Shown here one piece after another: positions 34,991 through 45,930 of a DNA stretch of 64,000 nucleotides; positions within the stretch are counted from its first letter, which is position 1; each line of letters starts with the position of its first letter. A program made the position numbers and the translations under genes. This DNA comes from Branchipolynoe longqiensis (taxonomy: Eukaryota > Annelida > Polychaeta > Phyllodocida > Polynoidae), in contig CM059192.1 of the NCBI GenBank assembly GCA_030323885.1, positions 61,683,593 through 61,747,592 on the forward strand, in the 5' to 3' direction. Below the pieces are notes generated by a model, which saw only the letters and a list, made by a program, of their open reading frames with translations, made no database searches and had not been told where the DNA came from.

Positions 34991-36036
34991 TGCTGTGAGA
35001 GTGTACTGCCACTGTGCGAGTGTACTGCCGCTGTGCGAGTGTACTGCCGCTGTGAGAGTGTACTGCCACTGTGAGAGTGTACTGCCGCTGTGAGAGTGTA
35101 CTGCCACTGTGAGAGTGTACTGCCGCTGTGAGAGTGTACTGCCGCTGTGAGAGTGTACTGCCGCTGTGAGAGTGTACTGCCGCTGTGAGAGTGTACTGCC
35201 GCTGTGAGAGTGTACTGCTGCTGTGAGAGTGTACTGCCGCTGTGAGAGTGTACTGCTGCTGTGAGAGTGTACTGCCGCTGTGAGAGTGTACTGCCACTGT
35301 GAGAGTGTACTGCCGCTGTGAGAGTGTACTGCCGCTGTGAGAGTGTACTGCCGCTGTGAGAGTGTAGCGCCACTGTGCGAGTGTACTGCCGCTGTGCGAG
35401 TGTACTGCCGCTGTGAGACTGTACTGCCACTGTGAGAGTGTACTGCTGCTGTGAGAGTACTGCCGCTGTGCGAGTGTACTGCCGCTGTGAGAGTGTACTG
35501 CCGCTGTGCAAGTGTACTGCCGCTGTCAGAGTGTACTGCCACTGTGAGAGTGTACTGCCGCTGTGAGAGTGTACTACCACTGTGCGAGTGTACTGCCGCT
35601 GTGAGAGTGTACTGCCGCTGTGTGAGTGTACTGCCGATGTGAGAGTGTACTGCCGCTGTGAGAGTCTACTGCCGCTGTGAGAGTGTACTGTCACTGTGAG
35701 TGTACTGCCGCTGTGAGAGTGTACTGCCACTGTGAGAGTGTACTGCCGCTGTGCGAGTGTACTGCCGCTGTGAGAGTGTACTGCCACTGTGAGAGTGTAC
35801 TGCTGCTGTCAGAGTGTACTGCCACTGTGTGAGTGTACTGCCGCTGTGCGAGTGTACTGCCGCTGTGAGAGGGTACTGCCACTGTGCGAGTGTACTGCCG
35901 CTGTGAGAGTGTACTGCCGCTGTGAGAGTGTACTGCTGCTGTGAGAGTGTACTGCCGCTGTGAGAGTGTACTGCCGCTGTGAGAGTGTACTGCCGCTGTG
36001 AGAGTGTAGTGCCGCTGTGAGAGTGTACTGCCGCTG
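34991..36036. repeat. 19-bp minisatellite (about 55 copies)
   Basis: Unit GTGTACTGCCGCTGTGAGA and single-base variants (CCACTG, CTGCTG, GTGCGA) run head-to-tail for 1.05 kb with a few 2-3-base deletions. Three units make 57 bp, so all minus-strand frames stay open over long stretches (for example 34831-35787, repeat SHSGSTLSQRQYTLTAAVH). Several frames are open at once, so none is taken as a gene. Confidence 0.97.
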
Positions 36037-36769
36037 CGTAGGGTGCTACTCCACTGCTGAACCCAATACCGACATTCTTTAGGCATATTCGGATGCGGGA
36101 TGCGTCTTAGTGACACGTTCCCTGACGTCATTAACGTAGCCTCTTGTCATAACTGATGAGTGCCTCTAGCGATCAGCACAGTGACTTCCTCAAACACCAA
36201 AATAAGCGAAACCCCAAAATAAGCGAAACCAGATCACAGGTTGCTAGAGAATGCATGTTGTATAAAGTGGACGTGTCAGTGAGGGGCACTTGGTGCTTTT
36301 ACAAGGTCACCGAACGCGTTTACCTGATTGTATTTTGACATTGTTGAACTGGTAGGTGTTAGTAGTACCAGTGTTAGTAACACTCACGGCACCACAGATA
36401 CGGCCCCACCCCCTCCGAACCACGCACTCCCCTCCCTGACACACTGCACTTGGTAAGACAGCGTCATCTCAAAACACATTCCCCCCAGTCGTCAAGGAGA
36501 GCGAAGCGCCTGAGGGAGGCACGTGGAACTCTTTGTTCGGAGAGACAAAAGAGCAAGTCGCGCCTTCTGGGTTACCTGAGACACTGGAATGAACGCAGGG
36601 TGATTAGAGTTGTATATGTGACGTCCTTGTGCCACGGAGTTCCTACAGCTTGATATTCCTGACGTATATTTCATGCGGCAGAATTCCGACATTTCCAAGA
36701 CCCAGCAGCACATTGCTAAACAGCAGTACACATCGTCATACTTAGTAACTCTTACTGCACATCACTTTA
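36037..36769. other. Unassigned spacer
   Basis: No gene recognised. A short direct repeat CACCAAAATAAGCGAAACC-like (about 36197-36230) is the only local structure. Confidence 0.35.
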
Positions 36770-37090
36770 CTTTATTTTACTTCATATGTGTATTATATAA
36801 TGCCCTCAATTCACTAAACATATTACTTACGTCATGTACTCGTCGGAAATCAACCAAACCTTTTTACTTTACATTAGTTATATGTGTATGACCTACAGGT
36901 GGAACAACCAAATCCCTATACTGAAAGACCAATGCCTCCGTATAAAAACGTTAAAAAAAATTGTAAACCAAATATAGAAGTGTTGAACCTGTGTTGATTT
37001 CCGACGAGTATATCACGTAAGTATAGTTGAGTGCACTGAGGGCATTATAAAAGTGGAAGCAACCAACACCCACATTATAAAGAGAACACA
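36770..37090. mobile_element. Palindromic foldback/MITE-like element
   Basis: Two ~58-bp arms, about 36796-36857 and 36992-37050, are inverted copies of each other. They share TATAATGCCCTCA, ACTTACGT and ACTCGTCGGAAATCAAC, around a ~135-bp AT-rich centre. Weaker complementarity continues outward to CATATGTGT on both sides. Non-coding; probably a small foldback transposon. Confidence 0.7.
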
Positions 37091-39756
37091 TATGCCATCT
37101 CTATTTTAACATTCAAATGGTCTCATTAGCCGGAGTTTGTGATTCTATTTTCTACGTAGGTCTTATCGTTACCCGACTGAGACTGGGCTGCACCCTTCTT
37201 AGACCAGTGTGAAATAGGCCGTAATTCCCTTGTGTATACAAAAATTACTTTTACTATATCAGGTAGATCGTAAATTATTTTGCATTTCTAAACTATCTTC
37301 TTCACCAAAATGCATCCCATATCTGGTAGATAAGAGTTTAAAACGGTCAGTAGAGCAGCGCATTAAGTGAACGCCGCGTTCTCCACACACGTAACATGTA
37401 CTGGCACTAAACGTCGCCTTTAGTGGACTCAGGTCACACCGAGCAGACAACAAGTAAGCGCAACCCTCACATGAACATATGACAACATGTACCCGGCCAT
37501 ATACAACCACTTCTGTCAAAAAGCACCCTCCACGCAAATGCCCAAACAATAAGAACATGATCGACCTTTAATATCATCCCCGTATAGCTTTAGGTCAGAA
37601 CCTGCGGGAAAAAACGGGTGAGCATTAAAGTAGAGGAGAAAACAATACAATTAGGTCAAATCGTGTACATCAACCAGAAAATCGGCGCCTACCCGCTCCT
37701 CCCAAAGAGGGGCATGCTGTCCTATCGACACTTCAAATATGTCCACAAAACCACTTGAAAGCCACTCAAAACTTGAACGCTAGTTCACACGTGGCTTTGT
37801 CCCGGGGTGCCATTTCAGAGGACTGGTTTTTTTTCTCTGAGTGGGGAGGTATTTCTAATTCGCGCTATTAGAATTGGTTGAAGGTGTCACAGTTGTCTTT
37901 GAGATGACGACGTGATGAAGGAGTGGCGGACGGCCTGAGGCTGGGTCCCGCTGTCACCACGGGGCCAGCTCCTCACACACACCGTACACCCAAACCTGCC
38001 AATATACAGCAACACCGCCCAGTTTGGGGAAATAGATTCTATCAAAACAACTGACAGGAAAGATAGTTAAGAAAAAACTCACGTGAACCCAGCGTGAGGA
38101 TGCCGCAAGGCCTGTACATACGACCAGTTCGGGCATGTAATGGTTGTGCCCCACTAGTGCAACGCGCACAAGATCAAGCGATGATCCAACTGATATCACC
38201 ATGTTTGAACTGCAGACAATGCTTATTGCATCAAAGCTAAATCCCCGACCTCTGTGGCAGTAACTACCTTCATCTAAAAACGGGACCAGTTAATGGTCAT
38301 AAGCGGTCTTTACCCCTTTTGTGGGCAGCTGGACCTGGAAAAAGTGTCGCCTACAAAAAGCTGCACCCATATTGGCCGGGTCGATATAGCCGTGCCAAAC
38401 GGATTGTGGTGGAGCAGCAATCAAGTTCAGCCACAGACACACACACAGCAACATGCTCGGGGAGGCCCTCGTTTTGGGCAGTTTGCGAATTTTTATCGCG
38501 TGACTGACAAGCCTGTGTGCTGGGGGAGGGCGACGGGACTGGCAGGGCGGGAACAGGGAGGACAAGGGAGGGGGCTAAGGGGGACAATAAGCGATGGTGT
38601 AAGAACCCAGTGGGTGTGAGTGGTGTGGAGAGGAGAGCCGAGGTGGACTGGAGGAGGGTGCTTAGCGATAGATGGGTCCAGGAGCTAAGGCTAGGTGTGG
38701 ATGGGGTCATATTACCCGGGTAGCTGGCACGTGAGGATACATAGATATTGAGGGGGATAGAGGCGCTCACCGCCCCTCGTAGTTAAACACAGATGCCAGC
38801 AGATAGCCGCCCCTCCGCCCTGCCCCACTCCGCCTCTAACAATACGGGGCAACAACAGGCGTGCCGCCATGCCGCCTCACACCCACATTAGCCTAGTTAG
38901 TAAAGTGGCCACTCCCGTCCCTCCCAGGGCCCCGCCTCACACCTCACCCACCCCCTGGAGGAGCCTCACAAGGGGAGGGCTGAGGGCGCTTCATGGCTCT
39001 CCAGTAGGCTGCAGTTGTCAAGGACGCGGCTCGCTATACGACAATACCCTGGTTTACACCCACCAAAATGGCTAGCAAATGCAATGCTACATAGTTCTTA
39101 CTTGGTATTAACAAAGGGCTTTCTTTCCAGCTGCATAAGTTACCTACTTATAAGAGTACATGCCCCGTACTGGTCGGCGGCTACGTCGTGCTAACATTAC
39201 TCTGCAAGGAAACGTCAACGAGGTCCTAGTGCAACGGGGACCTGGTGGAGATACTTGAGGCGACTGGAACTACTTCCCAAGCCACACTAAAATGAATTAA
39301 TTCAACGGGCGATATTAATACAGACTTGGTTGTTACCACTCCACTCACCAGGTGGCGCCGCCGACACGGAACCGGAACCGGATCCTGACGCCGCCACTCG
39401 ATTAAAGCCGTTTTTAGGCCGGGACTGGTTCGATCGCTGAGCCCCTTTTGTGGTTTTGAATTTCGCGCACAATTTGTTTAGAAATAGAAGTGGTCTTGTT
39501 CACCAGCACCCCGGCTGAGTAAGTAAGAAAGCCGGCGCAGCGGGACAGGAAGTTGGCTCGATTTTGTGTGTGGGTTTGCTTCTATGGTGATTCTGGAACT
39601 TTTAAACAACACCCACCGAACTAATTCTTGAAACTACTGGCGAGAATTAAATGACGCGTTCTTCCAGTAAGACCTTCAAGTTAACGGAGTAAACTGCGCG
39701 ATGTTTGAATTTGAGCTGCATGCACCGAGGACAAGGCGATACAGCCCTTCAGCTGG
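37091..39756. other. Unassigned DNA, GC-rich 38.4-39.4 kb
   Basis: No gene recognised. Open frames of up to 139 codons (38351-38770 minus; 38293-38619 plus) overlap on both strands in GC-rich sequence. The 99-codon minus frame at 37259-37558 contains a lone CYVCGERGVH but no complete zinc-binding motif. Confidence 0.35.
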
Positions 39757-40025
39757 ACGGGACGTGGTGGCTGAATCGGTAGAGCAAAAGCTTCCCATGC
39801 AGAAGGTAAGGAGCTGTAATCCTAACCGAGTTAAACCACTAACTTACCAAATTCACACTTGTCTCTACCTAGCCTGGCACTCAGCATTAATAGGATAGGG
39901 CAATGACTGATTAGCTCAGTATCAGGATAATGTGACTGAGTGGGAAATTGGGTTATGGTGTGAGTGACCTGGTCTCCCAAGGGAGGCAGTACTATACAGC
40001 CATCATGGCTGCGTACCTGTTTTCA
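39757..40025 (+). mobile_element. Diverged S2-like SINE
   Basis: Plus strand. The head has an A-box-like GTGGCTGAATCGGTAGAGCA. The body shares CTAGCCTGGCACT, CAGGATAATGTGACTGAGTG and CATGGCTGCGTACC with S2. Its 3' part (CGTACCTGTTTTCAAGACTC, TCTTGTAGG) differs from the usual S2 tail and is partly repeated at about 40098-40130, so this may be a related subfamily. Confidence 0.7.
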
Positions 40026-41357
40026 AGACTCTCTTGTAGGCAGGTAGTATATTTACTGGGGTGCGTTGTTAACTGCTATAAGTAGGTGCTAGGCCGGCGT
40101 ACCTGTTTCGAGGACCGTCTTGTAGCCCTGCTCTAACCGCCGCCCGGTCCGCTCCACCCGCTCAGTGTTGTCGAGTAGACGCGTTCGCTGCCAGAAAAGC
40201 AACGTCAAATGATAGATCAACCAGGAATCATGTGTGCACTTGGATGAATCTATCTGCATTACCAATAATATCATATAATGTCAACAATTCCTCCAACATA
40301 CTACTTAAAGCTCTACTTATTTTCTACTTAAACTACTTCATCTTAATTATGTATACATGTGTATATACTATGTATGCACGTCTATGTAAACTAAATCTAG
40401 TAATAAATCATGAAAATTGAACTACATTGACCTATTGAGGGCAGTTGTGAATCACAGATGTGGTAATTATTCACTCTGAACCAAACAATTGTTGTAAAAT
40501 ACTGGTTTCTTTCTACAAATAGAATAGACAACGGCCTTTATCATGAAGGAGACCAAATTGACCTCTGGTTCCCGTGGCTGGGTGGGTACTCGAGGCATGC
40601 GACTTATAAAAACAATCTGCTACAAATAAATGTTATATGTTACGTGAGTGAAATGTTCGTTTTCACAACAATTCTTCTATTTTCAGCAAAAGAGAATGAT
40701 GTGAATATTAGCTGATTCCGCCAACTCAGTGGACGCGATAACCTAACGAACCTACCAAATCAACTCAAAGCGGCTACTTAAACCAGAAAACTGTCACTGG
40801 AAATGGTCTATTCCTACACAGGGAGCTGCCCTGTATTGAAACAGATGAACACATCAAATAAACACCAAATGCAGAATTTAAAGAATGTCTACACTAGTGG
40901 AGGTGGACGGTGCACTTTTGTGTTGAACACTGATATGGCAACACTAGTGCTGGCTATTGATAACACATCATTGGCTAAGATGGTTCTGAACTGCTTTGAC
41001 CGTTATTTTTATTTTTCAGATAACCTTTTGCATTTGAGTTCATAGAAGTAAAAGTTGGACCTTCTCTCTGCAGTGGCTCTCTTTCTGGAATCCTTAGCTA
41101 ATGAGATGGTAAAAGGAGAATGTCCTTGAATTGAACATTGTGATGTTGTCAGAACATCCAATTCTCTGTGGAATGGTGGCGCGATGCGCATGGTTTTACG
41201 GGTACCTGGTCCTCCGAGTTGTGGCCATCATCCAGACTGCCCATCAGCTCCTCCCGTGTGTGCAACTCGTCACTGAAGGCGATCCGCGCCCGCTTCTGTA
41301 ACACAAACAGGTGTACCTACATCAGCGCGCTGTACAGCTAAACAAAGACACCACTAA
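40026..41357. other. Unassigned AT-rich DNA
   Basis: No gene recognised. A 25-bp sequence at 40694-40718 matches half of the hairpin at 42395-42428 in inverted orientation. Frames up to 80 codons lack motifs. Confidence 0.35.
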
Positions 41358-42010
41358 TGGGCCTGTCACATTACGACGCATCGCACCATTGCGTGGCCAA
41401 AGGCTAAAATCACTTTCAAACATCGCGATGCGTCAAACTTTTTGGCGCGGGGGGCAAAGTTGAATGTATACATACTATATACACAACATAATGAACACAT
41501 GCAGAATATATGTCCGACCTATTGCTAGCATATGTCCATCGTATGTGAAGTGTGTACATACCGTATACACAACGTGCTGAACATATGATGAACGTATGCA
41601 GAACGTATGTCCGACCTATTGCTAGCGTGTGTCAGCGTATGAGAGCCTATCATATAACGTAGCAGAGCATTTGGCCAACGTATGCCAACATATGGCTAAT
41701 GTGCCTCCCGGGGAAAAAAGCTTGCAATACACTGACTGTACGCTCGCAGAACGCCGGTGAAAGTTATATACGGGATTCAATTGCTAGAAGTATGCCTTAT
41801 ACGTTACATACTTCAAGACACGGAGAAGCATAAAACATACCTTATACATTCATTAGATGTCCGTTATCCATACGTTGACAATACGTTGTCAATACGCGGA
41901 CTGTACGTTTCCCATAGGGGGCAGCCATTTGTAATTGAAAAGAACAGCTCTGATTGGCTGAAACCACTGAATCCGACGGCCCTTTTCGAGGTGCAGCACT
42001 CTGTCATAAG
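41358..42010. mobile_element. Family D-related element, right end not found
   Basis: Begins with GGCCTGTCACATTACGACGC, matching the family D terminus. The interior has repeated blocks, TATGTCCGACCTATTGCTAG at about 41509 and 41605 and ACATACTATATACACAAC at about 41469 and 41557, plus many CGTATG and ATACGT motifs. I could not find the matching right terminus, so the end is approximate. The 90-codon frame at 41757-42029 is not convincing. Confidence 0.5.
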
Positions 42011-42394
42011 CGTACACACTGGCACGTGATAATATAAACGTCCCACGCTATGAAGTTTTAACTTCCTGCATCCCAAAGATGATGTAAGAATCAATATTAT
42101 TGAAATACCTCATCATTGTGACACTCACTTATACATACATGCTAATTTCTTTCATCACAATATTGGTTGATATGGCAGAAAGACAGTGGAATAGAAACAG
42201 GCGTGTGTGAGTGCGGAGAGGAAGAATGCGTGCACTCTGCACTGAGTAGTATAGGAAAGTGAACTGGCAAGAAGTCAGGTGAACCGGGCTATCTCCACGT
42301 TACCAACACTGCAGCTAGCTATCAAGCAAGGTTATCGTCACCCAACTCCGGTGAATCATGTACTAGAACCAGATAAATCTTTCAGTTTGCCACA

Positions 42395-42428
42395 GAATGA
42401 TGTGAATCAGCTAATATTCACATCATTC
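42395..42428. other. Perfect 13-bp hairpin
   Basis: Arms GAATGATGTGAAT and ATTCACATCATTC around an 8-base loop. It lies just outside an S1 SINE head. Function unknown. Confidence 0.85.
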
Positions 42429-42475
42429 AGTGTTACAATACCAGCAATGATCATGGGGGTAATGGAAATGAAAAA

Positions 42476-42650
42476 TATTGCGCCTAGGGTAGGATTCGAA
42501 CCTACACTCCTTGCCATTCCGGGCCTAGGATATTAACCATTAGATTAAGATTATATAGGTTTCCTGACACAATCACCCTATCCATGCCTATCTGTCAAAG
42601 TTGTTCGTTGCCCCAGAGGTCACTGTAGACTACTGTACGGGTCTTGGAAT
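42476..42650 (-). mobile_element. S1 SINE, diverged single unit
   Basis: Minus-strand copy: B-box-like GGTTCGAATCCTACC, degenerate A-box region, and the leader with CAGTGACCTCTGGGGCAACG. It is more diverged than the copies at 42.9-45.6 kb. Confidence 0.78.
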
Positions 42651-42889
42651 CGTAAGTATTTTGAATAGTTTACGTCCAAAAATGGACTGCAATATACTGA
42701 AAATATGGCAGTATTTTACTTTTTTTTAAAGTGTTTATACAGTAGTTATTCTGCCCATAGCGTGTAAGCTCCTGCGTGGGTGCTTGTTTTCAATGCTAGA
42801 CAGCTGTGAGGAATGTTATGGTGTATGCCCGGGTTCCGGTTCCCGGTTGGTATCCGGGACGTCGCCAGCATTTTTATAAGTAGTTAGTA

Positions 42890-43391
42890 TTGTAGTGGTC
42901 TGCACTGACCTCTCAGGCAAGTAACCACATAGACAGGTAGACGTGGGGAGTGTATTGATATCAGGGAGCCTAGGTGGTGTAATGGTTAGCACACTGGCCC
43001 GGAATGCAAAGAGATGTGGGTTTGAGTCCCGCTCTAGGCACAATATTTCCCATTTTCATGACCCCCACGACACTGGTTGCCGTGACCAGGATCCTGTACA
43101 AGCTTTGCGTTGTATGGTTGTTGAACCTACCCTGTGTATGTATGTGTTAGTGCATTGCCTGTATGTATGTAATTGTAAGCATTAGAAGACTTACAATTCC
43201 AGGGGGACGAGTGTAGTGGTCTGCACTGACCTCTCAGGCAAGTAACCACATAGACAGGTAGACGTGGGGAGTGTATTGATATCAGGGAGCCTAGGTGGTG
43301 TAATGGTTAGCACACTGGCCCGGAATGCAAAGAGATGTGGGTTCGAGTCCCGCTCTAGGCACAATATTTCCCATTTTCATCACCCCCACGA
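42890..43391 (+). mobile_element. Dimeric S1 SINE
   Basis: Two S1 units in the same orientation, each TAGTGGTCTGCACTGACCTC, a leader, GGAGCCTAGGTGGTGTAATG, GGTTYGAGTCCCGC and TTTCCCATTTTCATSACCC. They are joined by a ~120-bp linker (CATTGCCTGTATGTATGTAA, GACTTACAATTCCAG). The second unit stops right after CCCCCACGACAGT, without the linker. The same two-unit architecture with the same linker is at 45130-45632, so the dimer appears to be the mobile form. Confidence 0.88.
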
Positions 43392-44099
43392 CAGTATCTA
43401 TGTTAGTTTTTTTGTTTTTTTTGGGGGTATAACTTCCTATCATATGACTAATATCTTAGCCTAGTATGTACATCCAGTGAGATGGTAATAGGCTTGTGGA
43501 TGAGAGGCCTGTGGATAAGGACGTGTTCCTAGAGTTAATTTTTTTGTTTTGTTTGCAGCTTTCCTTTCACTTGAGCCCTGTCCCTAGTTAGTGCCTAGGT
43601 CTGCCAGAACACATCCGTACTCTTCAGGACTGCAACCAGGTGGGTCGGCTGCAGTGTTAATTTGTTAACCAGAGTTCTAACGGCATTGTCCCTGACTTTT
43701 TGTTTCCTGACTTTTTGTGCCCTGTCCCTAGTTGGTACCTGGGTGCGCCAGAACACACCTGTACCCTTCGGGACTGTGACCTGGCGGCGGGTTGTGGTAT
43801 TTTCTCATGCCATGGTGTATTATAGGTTGGGTTCGGTGAGCATGGTTGGTCTGTCCATACCTCACGTGACTTGTGCCAGAACACATACCAAGGTGGACTA
43901 TGGCCTCATTTCTTCTGACCCTCCCAGTACTCCAGATGGCTGTGTATTTTTAGGTTTGATGTGCAACCTCTTCCGTGGCCTGTCCTTGGCATTTGTGCTC
44001 TTTCAGTTTGCCTTGAATGCGCCCGGTCAGGTATTATTTGGTGCCCATATGATGGTGTATGGTTTTAATTTGTTCTTTTGTAGAAATTGTCTATAGTGC
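43392..44099. repeat. Region with ~143-bp-spaced direct repeat, possible LINE 3' part
   Basis: Two copies of a ~75-bp segment (CCCTGTCCCTAGTTRGTRCC, GCCAGAACACA, GGACTG) lie at about 43576 and 43719. They adjoin the minus-strand LINE relic and may be its 3' untranslated region. The 144-codon plus frame at 43662-44096 runs through the repeats and has no motif. Confidence 0.4.
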
Positions 44100-44880
44100 T
44101 CCAGTTTCTTGATTGCTCTGACTGGAGGTGGTTGTTTGTTCCAGGCTTGTGCGGCCATGACTAACCCACTTCTCTCAGGTATTTTCTTAGTGCTTATGGT
44201 TTATTTTAGCACTGGTGCACCTGTATGTCTGGTGTTTCTACCAGCAGTCACTGTGAGACCTTGTTGTGTGCTGAAGTGGTGTGCAAGTAGCTTGAGGTGT
44301 AGTTCTCTTCTAGTTGTTATTAGTTTTGTGTTGCATTTAATGTGGATTTTCATTGTTGGGAATCTTTTGTGGACCTAGAGGCATACCTTTAGTGCTCTGT
44401 TCTGTAGCACTTGTAATTTATTTTGCAGGTTAGCGTTCCCTCCCATGTAGATGACGTCACCATAGTCAAAGAAGGGTAGGATTCTACCGTTGTATATTTT
44501 TATTGCCATGCTTTCTGTCATGTAGTATCTTAGTTTTGCTAGTAGCCATATTTTATAATTAGCTTTTTTTATTGTATTTGTTATGCAGGTGTCATAATTT
44601 AGGCGCTGTCTAAGTTTACTCATAGATAGCGATAGCTGTCTACTCACGCGAGTTGATCTTTCCCCAGTTGGCAGATTTTTGGTGTGCTTGGTACCGAACA
44701 GTGCCGTTTTTGATTTCTTTGTATTTCTTGTTATTTTGTTTCTTTGGCACCATTCGTTTTACTTCAATAGTGTTTTATTTAGGGTTGCTTCTAGTTTTAT
44801 GTAAATTAGGAACAAGGGGGGGCCCAACACGGACCCCTGCGGTACTCTGTAGTGTAAGTATTCTTCCCCCGATTATACTG
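44100..44880 (-). pseudogene. LINE reverse transcriptase relic
   Basis: The minus strand encodes, in order, an RT motif PQGSVLG (about 44855-44817), then without the expected YADD segment the post-RT stretch NKITRNTKKSKTALFGTK (about 44750-44690), then a 90-codon frame (44647-44375) with LPFFDYGDVIY-like ILPFFDYGDVIYMGG and LQNKLQVLQNRALKV, typical of the RT thumb/C-terminal region of jockey/CR1-like LINEs. A last block in other frames (AAQAWNKQPPPVRAIKKLEH) matches the usual LINE C-terminus. Stops, frameshifts and deletion of the catalytic segment make it dead. Confidence 0.72.
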
Positions 44881-44936
44881 CAAAATAAACCACCCAATGT
44901 TGATTACTAGACTGAAATGCTCCCCAGCTGAACTTT

Positions 44937-44972
44937 ACATATATATAGAATATATATATATATATATATATA
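44937..44972. repeat. (TA)n microsatellite
   Basis: Run of TA dinucleotides with one GAA interruption, directly left of the foldback element that abuts the DIRS copy. Confidence 0.9.
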
Positions 44973-45797
44973 TAGTATAGTTATACAAATCTTACCTGGG
45001 TACAGATGATGGATAGCTGATGTTTTCCTGACATACTAGCCTCCGATAGTCATGGCTTAGGGAGAAGGAAGCACATCCGGGTCCAGCAATCTTTTACATA
45101 CTTTATAGGATAAAAAATTATATTAGTATTGTAGTGGTCTGCAGTGACCTCTCAGGCAAGGAGCCGCATAGACAGGTAGGCGTGGGTAGTGTGTTGATAT
45201 CAGGGAGCCTAGGTGGTGTAATGGTTAGCACACTGGCCCAGAATGCAAAGAGATGTGGGTTCGAGTCCCACTCTAGGCACAATATTTCCCATTTTCATCA
45301 CCCCCATGACACTGGTGCTGTGACCATGATCCTGCACAAGCTACCCGCTGTATAGTTGTTGAACCTACCCTGTGTATGTAAGTGTGTTGCATTACCTGTA
45401 TGTATGTAATTGTAAGCATTAAAAGACTTACAATTCCAGGAGAACAAGTGTAGTGGTCTGCACTGACCTCTCAGGCAAGGAGCCGCCTAGACAGGTAGGC
45501 GTGGGTAGTGTGTTAATATCAGGAAGCCTAGGTGGTGTATTGGTTAGCAAACTGGCCCGGAATGCAAAGAGATGTGGGTTTGAGTCCCGCTCTAGGCGCA
45601 ATATTTCCCATTTTCATCACCCCCACGACAGTATTATATGGATACTTTAGTGCTTTCGTTTTGGTACCAGCAAATCGTGATAGTCATGGTAGGGTAGGGT
45701 GGGTGGGCCCTGACCCATGACTATCCGAGGCTAGTACCTAAGGAAAACACAAGTTATCCATCATCTGTACCCAGGTAAGATTCATATCACTATACTA
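44973..45797. mobile_element. Foldback element related to DIRS termini, copy 1 (holds dimeric S1 SINE)
   Basis: Inverted arms of ~83 bp (44973-45055 and 45715-45797) share ATAGTATAGTTATA, TCTTACCTGGGTACAGATGA and GATAGTCATGG. The arm starts TTACCTGGGTAC, close to the DIRS terminus TTACCTCGGTAC. Inside the left arm GGAGAAGGAAGCACATCCGG and GTCCAGCAAT (45061-45090) match sequence inside the DIRS right terminus (49742-49773, opposite strand). A dimeric S1 SINE occupies 45130-45630. Copy 2 at 62320-62631 lacks the SINE and shows the empty site. Confidence 0.78.
45130..45630 (+). mobile_element. Dimeric S1 SINE inside foldback element
   Basis: Same two-unit design as 42890-43391. An apparent ATTATAT target-site duplication flanks it (left about 45117-45123, right about 45633-45639). 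The uninterrupted foldback at 62455-62480 reads straight through this point, which confirms that the SINE was inserted into a pre-existing foldback element. Confidence 0.87.
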
Positions 45798-45930
45798 TTT
45801 TACCTCGGTAGTACTCGTAGTCCAGGGAGAATTTTACGTAATCTCATTTGTTATCCTTTTATACTTAATATTGTAAACATACTGTCATGTTTTTAGTGCA
45901 AAATAGTAAAATTTTGTTTCTCACCCATCT

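Noticed and set aside
34831..35787. 318-codon Ser/His/Thr-rich repeat protein (minus strand)
   Set aside because: It is the 19-bp minisatellite read in one of several simultaneously open frames, since three units make 57 bp.
37259..37558. Zinc-finger-like protein (CYVCGERGVH)
   Set aside because: Only one Cys-x2-Cys pair is seen with no properly spaced second pair, and no other copy or homologue is recognised.
43300..43372. Functional tRNA-Gln/Glu gene in S1
   Set aside because: A- and B-boxes are present, but the arms pair poorly, the unit recurs with flanking family-specific sequence, and it is a SINE component.
43662..44096. 144-codon membrane-like protein
   Set aside because: It overlaps two direct repeats and probable LINE 3' sequence in antisense; its hydrophobicity reflects T-rich composition.
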